From contig NC_064682.1 in the NCBI RefSeq assembly GCF_023278565.1, forward strand, positions 4,154,001 through 4,218,000: a stretch of DNA of 64,000 nt. The letters are read 5' to 3'. The notes under the pieces were generated by a model. The model saw nothing but the letters and a program-made list of their open reading frames with translations. It had not been told where the DNA came from and did not search any database. Origin of the DNA: Colletotrichum lupini (Eukaryota; Ascomycota; Sordariomycetes; Glomerellales; Glomerellaceae). The position numbers and the translations under genes are program-made. Numbering within the stretch: position 1 is the first letter of the stretch; each line of letters opens with the position of its first letter. Below, in pieces: positions 49,301 through 60,406 of this stretch.

Positions 49301-52300
49301 ATAGCAGGTATTATAAGGATTAGTTTCGGCCTAGGTAAGGAAATTATCGCCCTAGGTATAATAAAAGTAGAGACGCACTTCGGAACGATAACTTTCTATA
49401 TTTTACCCGTTAATACCCCATTTCTTTTATATCTAAAAAACATAGATTAACTAGGTATTATATTCGATAATACGAGGAATAGAATCTTTAGTAATAAGCA
49501 CTTCGAGATAGTCGAACGATAATAGGGGTATGCGTTTATAAAGCTTATTAATAATACGAAGTTAATTAATTACTTAATAAAAAGTAAGCTTAGAAGACTA
49601 TACTAGAGATTCGGGTACCCGTTAGTTACGAGGCTATATAACCTCCTAAAGTAATTAAATAATAATAATATCGAAATAGGGGCGTTAGAGTAGTTAACGA
49701 AAGTATATTATTAATACTAAATAAATACGCAGAGCCTACGTAGATTTAAGTTTAAATTACGTAATAAGCTTAACTTTAACTAGGAAATAGTTATCGATAT
49801 TTTTTATTTAAATAGTCGGCTAGTACTATATATAATCGACGTATTTATATCTTTCTAAGTAGGGTAATTCCTCTAGGATTTATAAATAAAGATAGTATAG
49901 GCAGCCTTACGAAAAAGCTAGATCGATATATACTAGGGACCGCTAGACGGTATTAGAACCGACGCTAGTACTAGCTTTAAGTCGGTAGAATTTAGGGATA
50001 ATATAACGGCCTACGGTATCTAGCTAAAAGTCGTACTTATTAAAGCGTACTATAGTATTAAAAAGGTAGAGAGGGCATACTAGTAATTAAAAAGGGCGTT
50101 TAAAATTATTAAAAAAGAAAATCCGGATTCTACCGATAACGAATGCCTCTAAATAGTACTTAAATATTATAATAATACTATAAGGCCTAACGGACTTATA
50201 CTAACGCTATTAGTATTTAGAGCATATTTAAAAACAACCTTAGCCTTACTACCGTCGCTAGGCATAAGCTAACGAGCCCGAGTAATTAAAAAAGTAATAC
50301 GGGCACTACGCGAGGTAAGCGTAAAAAGGTAAGTTAACGAGGTAATTACTACGTATAATAGGCCTAACATAAGGGATAATTTAAATATATTACTAAATTC
50401 GGATATACGAATATAGCGCGAAATTACTTAATAATAGGCTAGGCTATATAAGTTAATTTCCGTTCACGAGCGCTCTTATATAGTTATAAGAGATCGCGAC
50501 TAGCTACTCGAAGTATTAATTATAGTAGTTAGACCGTACTATATAGATCCTAACGAGGTAATTTCTAACTTATAAAAAGAAAAAGAGCTAGGGGAAACTA
50601 TATAACCCGCGGTAGAAGCATAGGAAATTATCCTTAACGAAATCGTTATAGTAGTACTAATAGACGACGAAAAAGAGGAAATTATTAAAAGGGCACTAAT
50701 ACTACTAGTAAGACGTCGTAGAAAACTACGACGGCAAGCCCTAACGCGGCAATTTATTACTAGCGACGAGGTAATTAATACTTTTTATATAGTAAAAAAA
50801 AAAGCCGATTTTAAGCTAGCGGTTAAACTACGTAAAGAAGGCGTAATTATAATTATTAAAAAACCGTATAAGGGATCGGATCTTATCGAAGTAAATACTT
50901 TTTGTAATCGAGGGGTCTATTAATTTATCCTATACGACCTAGAAAAACATATAAACCTCCGCATATTTAAATTACGAATAGTTCGTAAGATTAAAGAGAA
51001 AGGAATACCCTAGCCGTACGAGAAGTCTAAATACGTAATTTAGGGGTACGGTAATATCGAAAAGGTAACGCTATTTATATAATCGCCTACTATATAGCGA
51101 TATAGCTAACGATTAATAATAGTACTAATAATATCGCTACGAAAGAAGGGATACGAGATTTAGAGCCGTAATATTACCTAGGCCTATACCTAATCGGCCA
51201 CAGGGCTTATAAGGAAAATCCTGGCCTATCTACCGAAGGAAATAGCTAGTAAGTACCTAGAAGGCACGATTATTAAAGTGCTTAAGCTACTATATAGGCT
51301 CGCAGAATCGGGCACCTATTAATAGGCTACTTACTACGATTTTTATATTAATTAACTATTAATAGTTACCTCTACGTACGACCCGTGCCTACTAGTTACG
51401 GAGTATAAAAGTAACTAATTTAAAATCGTTAGAATATAGACCGACGATATATTAGGCCTATTTAATATTAACTTTATAAAAAAAGAGGATAAGGAGTTCT
51501 AAAAAGCGGGCTTCGTAGCGAAGCTAAAAGAGGTCCTTATAATAAATACCCCCCTAGTATTTAATAGCGGGATTTTTATAATCGAAGGGGAAACCGTTAT
51601 TTTTTAATAAAAGGGGTAGGGCGAGAAGATTAACCTTATTAATCCGAACGTAATTAATATTAAGAAGTAATATAAAGCTAAGCTTACGTAAGGGGTATAT
51701 ATTACGAGTATTTATTAATCCGAGGCGACTTTTAACTACGCTAGAGTAGTATAAGCTATAGATCTAACCGAACGAAACGTCGAGGTACTTAATAAGTAGT
51801 TTAAGTAGTAATAGATAAATCTCGATCGAGGTCTCGTTTACTACCTAATCGACCTTATGACTAATAAGCTCTACGTTTTCGTTAATAGGTTATTTATAAA
51901 TAATAACGACCTTACTTCGTAATTAGGGTATATTATTATCCTAGTTAACGAGAGTATAGGCGAGAGCGAATTTACTATATACGGTAATATAATTTACTAC
52001 TTATTAACTAAAAGTAAGCGGGTAATAAGAAGTGTATTAGTATTAGAGGTTTATAATATAATTAACGGTATTAACCTCTCTTATGTAATTTTAATAACGC
52101 TAAAGAAGATTACCGATCGAATTAGCTTTTTACTTATTCTAACGGTTATTTATATAGATTCTTATTCGCTATACGAATGCCTTATTAAATTAGGAACGAT
52201 AAAGGAAAAGAGGCTTATAATTAATATTATAGCCCTTAGGTAATCGTACGAAAGGCGCGAGATACTCGAGATCCGTTAGATTAATAATAAAAATAACCTT

Positions 52301-52503
52301 ATAAATACTTTTATAAAAGTAGTACTAAATAAGGGATTAGAGTAATTCGTAAATAATAAAAAAGTTACCGTACGAATAGAGGGATAGGTTATATAAAAAG
52401 AGTAAAGAAAAGGGGGAAAAGGAGACGACTTAGTAAACGGGCCCGAGGTCGAATTATATTTCTAACCGTAGTAGTTAAATTAATAAAAAAAAGAGAAAGT
52501 TAG

Positions 52504-52708
52504 TATCGGATTAGAAGTCTAATTCGACTGCGGTATATAGCCGACTGCATAGGGGCTAATTAGGGGCCCTATTTACGATTATTATAGCTAGCCTAACTTA
52601 CGGTTAGAACCTCCTTTTTATACCTACTACGTAGATATTTATATAGTTTAATTAATCTCTTCGTTAACTACGGTTCGAACTAAATACCCTGTAATAGGGA
52701 TACCAACA
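52504..52708 (+). repeat. 3' LTR of Copia copy 2 (205 bp)
   Basis: It is the partner of 46188-46392. Its start has mutated from TG to TA, and the outer end ACCAACA is preserved next to the target duplication. Confidence 0.9.
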
Positions 52709-53331
52709 ATGTTCATAAACTGTGTCGGGGCCATCGGAGCCTTGAAGTCACCCGCCATGACGCCCAGGATGAAAGCAGACTCGGCAAAGGAAGTCTTGAC
52801 TTGAGCCTGCGTAAGGTTAAACTGGGGGTTCTCCGCCATGGCAGCGCTAATCCTGATGCTCCGGGCCTTTGCCATTGTCTTTATGTCGATCGTCGGACCG
52901 GTGAATTGGGCCTTGACTGGGTTCCAGACCGTAGCGTCGAACTTGTTGGCGTTACCTGTAACGGCCTGATCTGCTCTAGACAAGCTTCCGTCGTGCTCGA
53001 TGACGTTGTGCTTAACCATGTCCGCCAGGTTGACGGTGCTCGCGTTTCCCGTGGTCGAAGTCGTAAGAGCGGGTGTACTAAGTGACACCGTGACCTTCTC
53101 GTCGATATTGAGCGCTTTGCTGAAAGCGAACTTGAGCTGATCCATGGTAATATTCATGCCATCTCGTGGCAGGTAGCCGTGGTTGGCAAGAGCGTTAAGG
53201 ACCGGGCAAGGTGATCGGCTGGCCTTGTCGGGGGCCATTTGGAATTTGAAGGACGGGTCCTCCGCTCGGGGTAGCACGGAGGCTAGGCTGCCTGTTACGG
53301 ACAGGACCAGGATCAATGCCGAGCTGTACAT
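52709..53331 (-). pseudogene. chloroperoxidase-type heme-thiolate peroxidase, 5' part, truncated by Copia insertion
   Basis: The Met at 53331 opens a signal peptide (MYSSALILVLSVTGSLAS). The heme-thiolate motif PCPVLNALANHGYLPRDG follows, with the proximal Cys at about residue 42. The family's EHDGSLSRAD then appears in the middle of the protein. The native frame runs to QFMNI at the ATGTT target site and then enters the LTR, where it reads about 20 foreign codons to a stop at 52648. The missing C-terminal 38 or so residues lie at 46187-46068. Intact relatives (Peroxidase_2, chloroperoxidase or unspecific peroxygenase) are secreted heme enzymes that use peroxide to halogenate or oxygenate organic substrates. 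A truncated product is conceivable. Otherwise no base of the native part looks damaged, so the insertion may be fairly young. Confidence 0.9.
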
Positions 53332-54043
53332 CTTGACTTTGACTGGAGATGAAAAGTGATTGTATTCAAGCGTCAGGTATTAATTTGAACGAATGACCAG
53401 CAAAGCGTCACAAAGAATGGTTAGTACCTACCAGCACCCTGAACAAGTCTATATATCTGCTGTCGCCGGTCCAGCGGAGGTGGTTCATTATCTAGGTGAT
53501 CTCGAAAGTCTAGATCGCCTCGAATACTTTCCGGAGACTCATATAACGCGCCATTAAAGGCCGCCGGCAGGCCGGTATGAATCGTGCTACACCGGACGTC
53601 CAGTCGGCCGAGGGTTTAACCTGTTGTTTACTACACCAAATTGACTTTCCTCGAATTGAAACGGAACAAACTCAGCTCATACAGAAACCCAAAGAAAGTT
53701 CAGCTCATGCCCATTTAAAACTTCACCGGTGGGATGAACTACATACAGTACCAATGGGCTGCGCCAACGACCAATAAACATCGTCTTTAAAACGATGACC
53801 GTTTTACAAACGCCAATAGATCGAATCATCGAATCATTTCGCAGAGCTACCGAGCACTTATAGCCTCCATTTACCCGGCCTCTCCCGTCTGGGCAAGTAG
53901 ATCATAGCTCCCGCCGCAGCCGGGGCCTTGACGGAACCCGCGCGCCGCCTTTTACAGGTGATGGAGCACTCCACGTACGGAGCGGTCCGTAGAAAGTAAA
54001 CGATAAGCTCGTTCGATCAGCCCTATAATTTGCCGAAATCTAT
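53332..54043. other. intergenic
   Basis: This is the 5' flank of the chloroperoxidase gene and the 3' flank of the degenerate gene. No supported gene is present. Confidence 0.5.
53450..53456 (-). promoter_or_regulatory. TATA box of the chloroperoxidase gene
   Basis: TATATA lies about 120 bp upstream of the ATG at 53331 in the minus-strand sense. The promoter of the broken gene is intact. Confidence 0.4.
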
Positions 54044-54620
54044 CTAGCTGGCTTCGGAGAGAGCCTGCTGTAAGGATTCCACCTGGAGCATTTCCCCATG
54101 GCATTTCCCTGGTGCTTGTTCTGAGGCCGCACAGTCTAGCCCAAGAAAACCTTCAGACTGATCAATAACGGTTTCCCGGCTATATTGCCTCTGGCACCCA
54201 ATATAATCCAACAAAAAATCATTGCATCTCTGACGAATCACTACCTTGGCATTGGTCATTGTTCAAACCCGCCGGCCGAGCCCCAAAGAGTGAAAGGGTG
54301 ACAGGTTGTCGGATCATCATTTCAAACGAATAGGGAAAGGCCCTTGCTGTGATCGTGACGTAGCATTCTGTGCCCTCGTCACGAGATGAAGTCCCCTTCT
54401 TACTATTCAGAGAAACTTCGATTGGAGTCTTCGCAAAGACTACCACATGACACAATGATGAATCGGACGGTTAAGGTTCCAGAGAGGCCACACGAGAGGT
54501 ATTCTTGATTGAGTGTGTCCCAAGATGAGCTTCTGCGACTAATCCTCCAGAAATCCCACTGATCGGTTGCCAACAAAAGTGTTTGAAGCATTTCCAACCA
54601 ATTGCTCTACACCTAAACTA
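54044..54620 (-). pseudogene. degenerate gene of unknown family
   Basis: On the minus strand a coding-like frame runs CFKHFCWQPISGISGGLVAE, then AHLGTHSIKNTS and ASLEP, meets a single TAA, and resumes PSDSSLCHVVVFAKTPIEV. It reaches SLFGARPAGLN, after which the apparent continuation (AKVVIRQRCNDFLLDYIG, ending ALSEAS) is in another frame. The stop could come from CAA by one C-to-T change in a CpA context, the RIP signature. The frame switch near 54255 needs a small indel. The start may lie further upstream; another coding-like piece (IPFALVQPNEITEKFVAG) lies near 55.0-55.1 kb on the same strand. I do not recognise the family. One real stop plus one shift argue that the gene is dead. Confidence 0.45.
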
Positions 54621-55694
54621 CTGAGTTTGGCAGAGTCGTGATGAGATTTTGATGATATTCTGTCTGGACATCGCACTATTGTGCTAGATATGACTCCCTA
54701 CTTGCTACTCGGATTTCCCGAGGTCATTGCGTTTATATTCAGCGAGAGCTTGGAGCGCATTCCTCGCAACTCCTTCAGACACCGTCTGTCTCGACTTGAA
54801 ATCTTCAAAGCCCTCGAGACGACCATATACTAATTCTGCATGGGATTTTGGAATGATAAATCTCCAACAGCCTTTTTACGCCAAGCAAGACGCATCACAC
54901 TGCCCTTTCAAACGCAATGAAACTGTGGGCGGAAATGCTACCCAGAATAGCTGTGCCTATTTGAAGCCTGATCTTGCATGGAATTAATGTATATTTGAGG
55001 TTTACTCTCATAACAAGGAGGATTACGACTGGTTTTGAATACACTCAATGAAGATGCCCCAGCAACAAACTTCTCTGTGATTTCATTAGGCTGTACCAGA
55101 GCAAAAGGTATCCGGATGCCATGCACTCCTTTGTCTCACAAAGACACGTCTGTCACTGAGACTCGAATTGTCGACGATAATATATCATACAATGCTGCCA
55201 GTGAAAGCACTCATGGGACGCGTGGAGACTGTGTCCTTCTGAAAAGGTTGTGCCTCAAATCAATCAAGGACTGTCAGAGTCACACCTTGCTGGTACGCCA
55301 AGCAAGTATAATCAACAGGCTTCAAATGAGGAAAACATGGTATCACTTCATGTTCACATCGAGCTGTGGATCTTCGAGTTTGACTCAAGGTGATGGTGCG
55401 GCTAGCTGAGAAGTATTAGACTCTAGGTTCCGAAGACCAAGTCGACTGCTTTCGTATCTGCCCCATCCCTTGTTCACAATGTGCTGCGAAGTGCGTAGCG
55501 CGCTTCGGACCGTTCTTTTGCTTCCCGTCCAGCCCCAGATCTGCCAAGCCCGGATATTATTATGGACAAAGCCGATCCAGAGGCATGATCAAAGAATGGC
55601 CCAAAGCAAATCCGTATCACCCATTAACCTGTCCACTCCTTTTTGCTCCCAAGTTCCACTCAATCCCCGCATCATCAGTGCATTATAGGCCATC
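54621..55694. other. intergenic or remnant region
   Basis: No intact gene is present. A minus-strand segment around 55020-55126 reads like decayed coding sequence and may belong to the degenerate gene at 54044-54620. Confidence 0.35.
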
Positions 55695-56897
55695 TCAAAG
55701 AACCTCGTTGACTCTGAGATCCTGAATGCTCTTGGGGAATCCCAGAGTGCTGACATCCGGAACAGTCGAATTGGGATTGTCGTGGAATCCAAAGTCCGCA
55801 AGGTGAACAACGAGGGTTTTGAGCTTCTTGAAGTCACAGAAGTCCGAGGGCTTGTAGGGCTCTTCGTCCTCGCGGATCGGCCTTCCGTCAGAGAGTCGGA
55901 ACCGAAGTCGAAGGTCGACGAGAGATGCGGAATACGACTTCAGGCGATCGATAGTCTCAGCAGCAGTGACGAGGGCGATCTTGTCCTCGAACTTTGAGTT
56001 CACGACGTACTCGAACTCTTCCAATGGAAAGACGTCGTTTGTCAACTCAGACAAGACGTCTGGTGTCATTGTGCAGTCGATCAAGGAAACCTTCTTGATG
56101 TTCCACGTCCTCGGGTAGAAAGAGCCGCTAGCATCATCAGCCAGCAGTAGTTTGCAGTTCCTGAGGCATATATCCGTAACCGTCGAGGGCAAGTACATAT
56201 GCCAAAACAGACATCCGGAGAGCAGAAACGGCGTCTGGGCGTCTTCTCCGTAGATGTACAGTTCCTTCACCTGCTGCAAATGCTCTGGAATGTGCCAACC
56301 GATGTAAGACCCATTTGCGTACTCGGGGCTGGCTTCTGAAACCCGGATAGAGACATGCAACGTGCTCAAATTGGGCAAATGCATGAAGACAAGGATTTTC
56401 ATCAAACAATTCATCTCTTTGTCGCGACACCTGATCTCCTTGACGGTTACGTTGGTGTTTTCCCAAATCGGATCTTGACGGCTGAAAATGTACCAAGGCA
56501 TTCGATCTTTGACAGCGTTGGTGAGGAAGTCCCAGTTTTCAATACTGCAAGGCGTGCAGTATTCTTCGTAGTCGCGATCGTTCCTGTAATCACGATAGGA
56601 TGTTTGAGCATGAGATATGCGCAGACTTTGGACCTGCTGGGAGAGGGTGGGCTGAGAGACCAGCGCCCGGACGAGGGAGAAGAACTTTGTGCCGCTGTGG
56701 TTGTCTGTAACAAGGAAGATTTGGCGATACAGGTAAGGTTTCGCGAGCTTGTAGAAGGCCTTTAACACTCTGCAGATGCTTAGAAGGGTGCTCTGGCATG
56801 CGATCCACTCCTTTTCGTCAAGTTCGTCATCATTGCATCGGAGTTGAGAACAGATCTGTTCAAAGACCTCTACGGGTATATCAGAGATTCCCGGCAT
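55695..56897 (-). CDS. F-box-like protein
   Basis: A single exon encodes 400 aa. The N-terminus MPGISDIPVEVFEQICSQL followed by TLLSICRVLKAFYKLAKPYLYRQIFL is the F-box pattern of fungal proteins. Its order is an LP/IP start, a helix, then LSxxCR and A-x-P-x-LYR-x-I. The rest (about 60-400) is a divergent leucine-containing region (LKTLVVHLADFGF, DICLRNCKLL), likely an LRR-like substrate-binding part. F-box proteins recruit targets to SCF ubiquitin ligases; the target is unknown. It resembles the partial F-box gene at 63430 in its N-terminal layout. Confidence 0.72.
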   Translation of the reverse strand: MPGISDIPVEVFEQICSQLRCNDDELDEKEWIACQSTLLSICRVLKAFYKLAKPYLYRQIFLVTDNHSGTKFFSLVRALVSQPTLSQQVQSLRISHAQTSYRDYRNDRDYEEYCTPCSIENWDFLTNAVKDRMPWYIFSRQDPIWENTNVTVKEIRCRDKEMNCLMKILVFMHLPNLSTLHVSIRVSEASPEYANGSYIGWHIPEHLQQVKELYIYGEDAQTPFLLSGCLFWHMYLPSTVTDICLRNCKLLLADDASGSFYPRTWNIKKVSLIDCTMTPDVLSELTNDVFPLEEFEYVVNSKFEDKIALVTAAETIDRLKSYSASLVDLRLRFRLSDGRPIREDEEPYKPSDFCDFKKLKTLVVHLADFGFHDNPNSTVPDVSTLGFPKSIQDLRVNEVL

Positions 56898-58492
56898 TGT
56901 CTTATTGTAGGCTGTTCAATCGTGAGCTTCAATCCTTTGCCTATCGGAGGTAGTAGTAGGCACTGACAGGGAAACCATGAACAAAGTCTCTGGAAGCCGG
57001 CGACAATGTGTCCGTGGGATCACGACGCGTAGCAGAAACTGCTGAGTGGGAGGTGAATAGTGAATGCTATAGGGTAGAAAGCCTGACGACGGGAAAGTAT
57101 GAGGGATTCCGTTCTGTCTCTGACGCGGAAAGATGTTAGCTTGGCCTGTCAGCAGCATCATGAAGGAGTCTTGTACCTGAAGTAGACTTCTTCCAACGTG
57201 CAGCTGCTTTCTTTTGTGGGAGGAATATCGATGGAAGACCGAAATGCGTCGATGAGTCTCCCTAGTTGGAGATGTTGAAAAGAGAAAGGAGAGACTCGAT
57301 GCGGTGTGTGATAGGGAAGAAAAGAAGGCCTCTCCTTTCCTGGGGGAAGGAAGTCAACGGCAAAAACAGTGCCTTCCTTAGGAAGGAACAGGTCCGGTTA
57401 CTCCTACTCCAAGATGATTTATTGAAAAAGAATTTGGAAAGGGAAAAGCACGTGATACCAGAGACTGAATGAATACAGGTGTTTGTATATTCAGGGTGTA
57501 AAGGTGAAGCCGTGACATTGGATGGTTGCCGGGACAGCAAGCTGGTCTGTCAATACGGGCTCGAGGAAGGTGTCACTGGGTCTCTTCTGGGCGCTTGGAA
57601 AAGCACTTCCTCAAGTGACTGATTTTAAACTCCACTTAACTTACCTTCCGTGAATACGTAGGCCTTGACAATCAGGTGAGCTACTCAGAAGAGCTCGAAT
57701 TTAGCTGTTAACCCGAAGATTCAATTCGCCAACGCATCAAAGTTCGCGGCGGTGCAAGGTGTAGGATGCTACTGAGAGGCTCCATCTTTAACAGCATCGT
57801 CAGTTGTATGTGGTGTCGGATGCTGTTCAGGCGTTTAACTACGCCTCACATCCGTTAGCCCCCGCATGAACTTCCCAAATTGCTGTCGAGGTCTTCCTGC
57901 TGGGAGTTTAAGCAATCATCTATGAACTTCTCCCACATTTGAGTCTCTTGGATCGCCAGTTTTCTAAAGTAAACACATAAACCAAAGCGGTATAACAACG
58001 GAATATAAGCTCGGAGATCGCCATGTACAGATCACGGCTGATACCCCGAGGGCATCGTGATATGATAACTTTTGAAGGCAGTTCCGGCCCTATCCCATTC
58101 TTCTTCTGACCAGTCTGTTGTTTCATGTCTTCATGCCCGAGTTTAGATCCCTTATCTTGTCATGTAAGCTGCAGGGCAACTGCTTTGGCGAAGGGAAACT
58201 TGCAGTGCTAAACAGAACAGGATATTATGCAGCTAAGGTATGGCTTATCAGACTTCAACCTCGAAGGGAAGGCGGTCTCAGTTGTGCTTTCCGCACGTGA
58301 TGCTTCACCTTCCATCTGAATACACGAGAAGGGTATATACCCCCCTTCAATTTCGTTCCTGTCACCAGCCAGCAGGCGCCCGTCTAGGTCGACGGGTCAG
58401 GTCAAACTGGCTGGGTGGTGGAGTGGTTTATGGTCAACAATCAATTCGCCAACCAGCCTACTCGACGACAGGCTCAGCGCATACGAGTTCGA

Positions 58493-58531
58493 ATCCCAGC
58501 ACGAGCACCAATTAATCCCAGCATGAGCACC
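58493..58531. repeat. short direct repeat (18 bp, one mismatch)
   Basis: AATCCCAGCACGAGCACC (58493-58510) recurs as AATCCCAGCATGAGCACC (58514-58531). The first copy follows a B-box-like GTTCGAATC, so it may be a duplicated tRNA-like 3' end. Confidence 0.7.
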
Positions 58532-59142
58532 GAGAGATGTAGCCCCCAATTCAACACCGGGGGGGTGAACTCTTTTTTTCTCATTTATTTTTTCCAAGGC
58601 TTCTATCATATTTGCAAATGAAATCTCGTGTCCGTGACCTTCTTGGAGAAATGATCTACTCATGGACAAACCTGCTAGCTGAAGAGGGCTTGGTTTTGTG
58701 TAAGGCGGAAATTCTATGCTGGAAGACACTGGGTTTGAGGTGTGTATAAGTCTGAAAGCTGTCTTTTGATCCGATTTCGGCGTTAAGAAATCGAACGGAG
58801 CCTCTCCTCCTCCGTGTTGCACATGGCAGAGTACAGTCTCCCAGACAAGGTGTGTGTCTGAGCCCGTTGACATGACTAAGCGGAGCAAAATATGTCAAAC
58901 CAGCTCCGATGACATAAGTCACGGAGGGCAAAGTGATTCCGGTTTGAGCACATTACATCCCTGCCTGCCGAGCCATCATGCGTCCGACATCTTCAGTGAC
59001 ACGTTGTAAGTGATCCAGGAATATGGCGATACTTTACGTCGTTGGTCAGATGGCGTGGTGGAGCGCTCGGTTTGGAACCGGTCTTGGGTGAAGCTCCTTA
59101 TCAGATCGAGGCATGACGGATCTGAAGACAAGGGCATCCAGC

Positions 59143-59148
59143 TATAAG
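59143..59148 (+). promoter_or_regulatory. TATA box of the kelch gene
   Basis: TATAAG lies about 85 bp upstream of the ATG at 59231, a typical fungal spacing. Confidence 0.4.
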
Positions 59149-59230
59149 TACGGCTGCTGTCTGCGAATATACTTCATTCACTCCCCAAACCAGACCAGTA
59201 AATCCACTCAAGTCTTCAATAGTCGCTGAA

Positions 59231-60310
59231 ATGGCCAAACTCTCTGCTGCTTGGGTTCGACTTGCTTCGAACGACCGTCTCAGGCGTTCATCGCAAGCAG
59301 TTTCCGTAAGCGGGACTCAAGTGTTCGTCTTCGGCGGTGAACTCCTCCCACGAGAGCCCGTAGACAACCAACTCGATGTTGCCGAACTTCAGTCCGGGAA
59401 AGGCATTGTCTCATACTCACCCATTCATACCCCAAACTTGCACCACTAACAGACCTTCTTCACCACAGACTCAGCCTCCGTCAAGACCATCTCCACCGAC
59501 ACCGAAGCCCCATCTCCCAGAGTCGGAGCCCCCAGCACAGCGCTGAAAGATGCCTTCTATCTCTTCTCCGGCCGCGGCGGTATCGCCATGGAACCCGTCG
59601 AGGAATCTGGCAGCGTCTGGCGATACACCCCATCCCAATCTCGCTGGGATCAACTCACGCCGACCGACGCAACGGCACCACACCCAGCCGGACGCAGCTA
59701 CCACTGCACTGCCTCAGACGGCAACAAGACCATCTACATCCACGCAGGCTGCCCAGAGAAAGGCCGCCTCGCCGATCTGTGGTCCTTCAATATCGAGTCG
59801 AAGACGTGGAAGGAGCTCGCTGCAGCACCTCCTCCAGCGCGCGGCGGCGCGTCCATCGCTTTCTCTGGAGGCAAGTTATATCGCATCAATGGCTTCGATG
59901 GCACTTCCGAGCAAGGCGGTTCTCTTGATGTCTACGACCCCGCTTCCGCGGCTTGGTCTACGATTACGTACAAGCCAGATGGTGTCAAAGGCCCCGAGGC
60001 GCGAAGTGTATCAGCGCTCGTCGCGGTTGAGGTGGACGGTAAGCCGCATCTTGTGACGCTGTTTGGCGAGCGCGATCCTAGTTCGTTGGGTCACGCTGGT
60101 GCTGGCAAGATGCTCTCGGACGTGTGGGCTTTCGACATTGTGGCCGGGACGTGGGATAAGGTCTTCTTCGAGGGGGATGCGCCGCCGCCAAGAGGTTGGT
60201 TTGATGCGGATGTGGTGGGGGATGGGAGCAAGCAGGCTGTGGTTGTTCATGGAGGTCTTGCTGAAGATAACTCGAGGTTGGGAGACATCTGGAGACTCGA
60301 CTTTGTCTAG
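59231..60310 (+). CDS. kelch-repeat beta-propeller protein
   Basis: Exon 1 is 59231-59402 and exon 2 about 59469-60310, giving 337 aa. Kelch signatures recur: VFVFGGE, YLFSGRGG, IYIHAGC, YRINGFDG and VVVHGG. Each is followed by a W-bearing strand (SVWRYTPSQSRWDQL, DLWSFNIESKTWKEL, DVWAFDIVAGTWDKV and DIWRLDFV). This makes a complete propeller with no other domain and no signal peptide. Kelch propellers usually mediate protein binding. The closest style is the small nitrile-specifier-like kelch proteins, but no activity can be claimed. The intron boundary is unusual: no GT donor restores the frame with a good branch site, whereas a GC donor at 59403-59404 does. The branch is CACTAAC and the acceptor is at 59467-59468 (or 59473-59474). 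It converges with the GNAT gene 96 bp downstream. Confidence 0.82.
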
Positions 60311-60406
60311 ACTGTCACATCTTGATGGCCAGAGATCGTTGTTGCTAGTGTTGGTATTTCTGAATTGAACTTGATGTAAGGAAAAGGATTTGGACAAAGT
60401 AAAAAG

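Larger units (their letters stand above)
46188..52708 (+). mobile_element. RIP-mutated Ty1/Copia LTR retrotransposon (copy 2)
   Basis: The element is 6521 bp with 205-bp LTRs, flanked by a perfect 5-bp target duplication ATGTT (46183-46187 and 52709-52713). The plus strand shows, through many stops, a CCHC-like knuckle (about 48535-48590) and a protease block resembling ILDTGAS near 49.21 kb. An integrase core follows at about 49.77-50.1 kb, then a Copia RT (about 51.0-51.47 kb) and RNase H (about 52.0-52.3 kb). Integrase before RT defines Copia. A polypurine run sits at about 52484-52500. It is the same family as 19998-27420 but in opposite orientation, and it lacks a ~900-bp internal segment present there. 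It interrupts the chloroperoxidase gene. Confidence 0.92.
56898..59230. other. intergenic, no supported gene
   Basis: About 2.3 kb separates the F-box gene from the kelch gene. No coding pattern was recognised. It contains a tRNA-like segment with a duplicated 3' end near 58409-58531 (see findings) and the kelch promoter. Confidence 0.4.

Noticed and set aside
59045..59125. tRNA-like text (GGTTTGGAACCG and GATCGAGGC)
   Set aside because: The arms do not pair into a cloverleaf. It lies in the kelch promoter region and is most likely coincidence.
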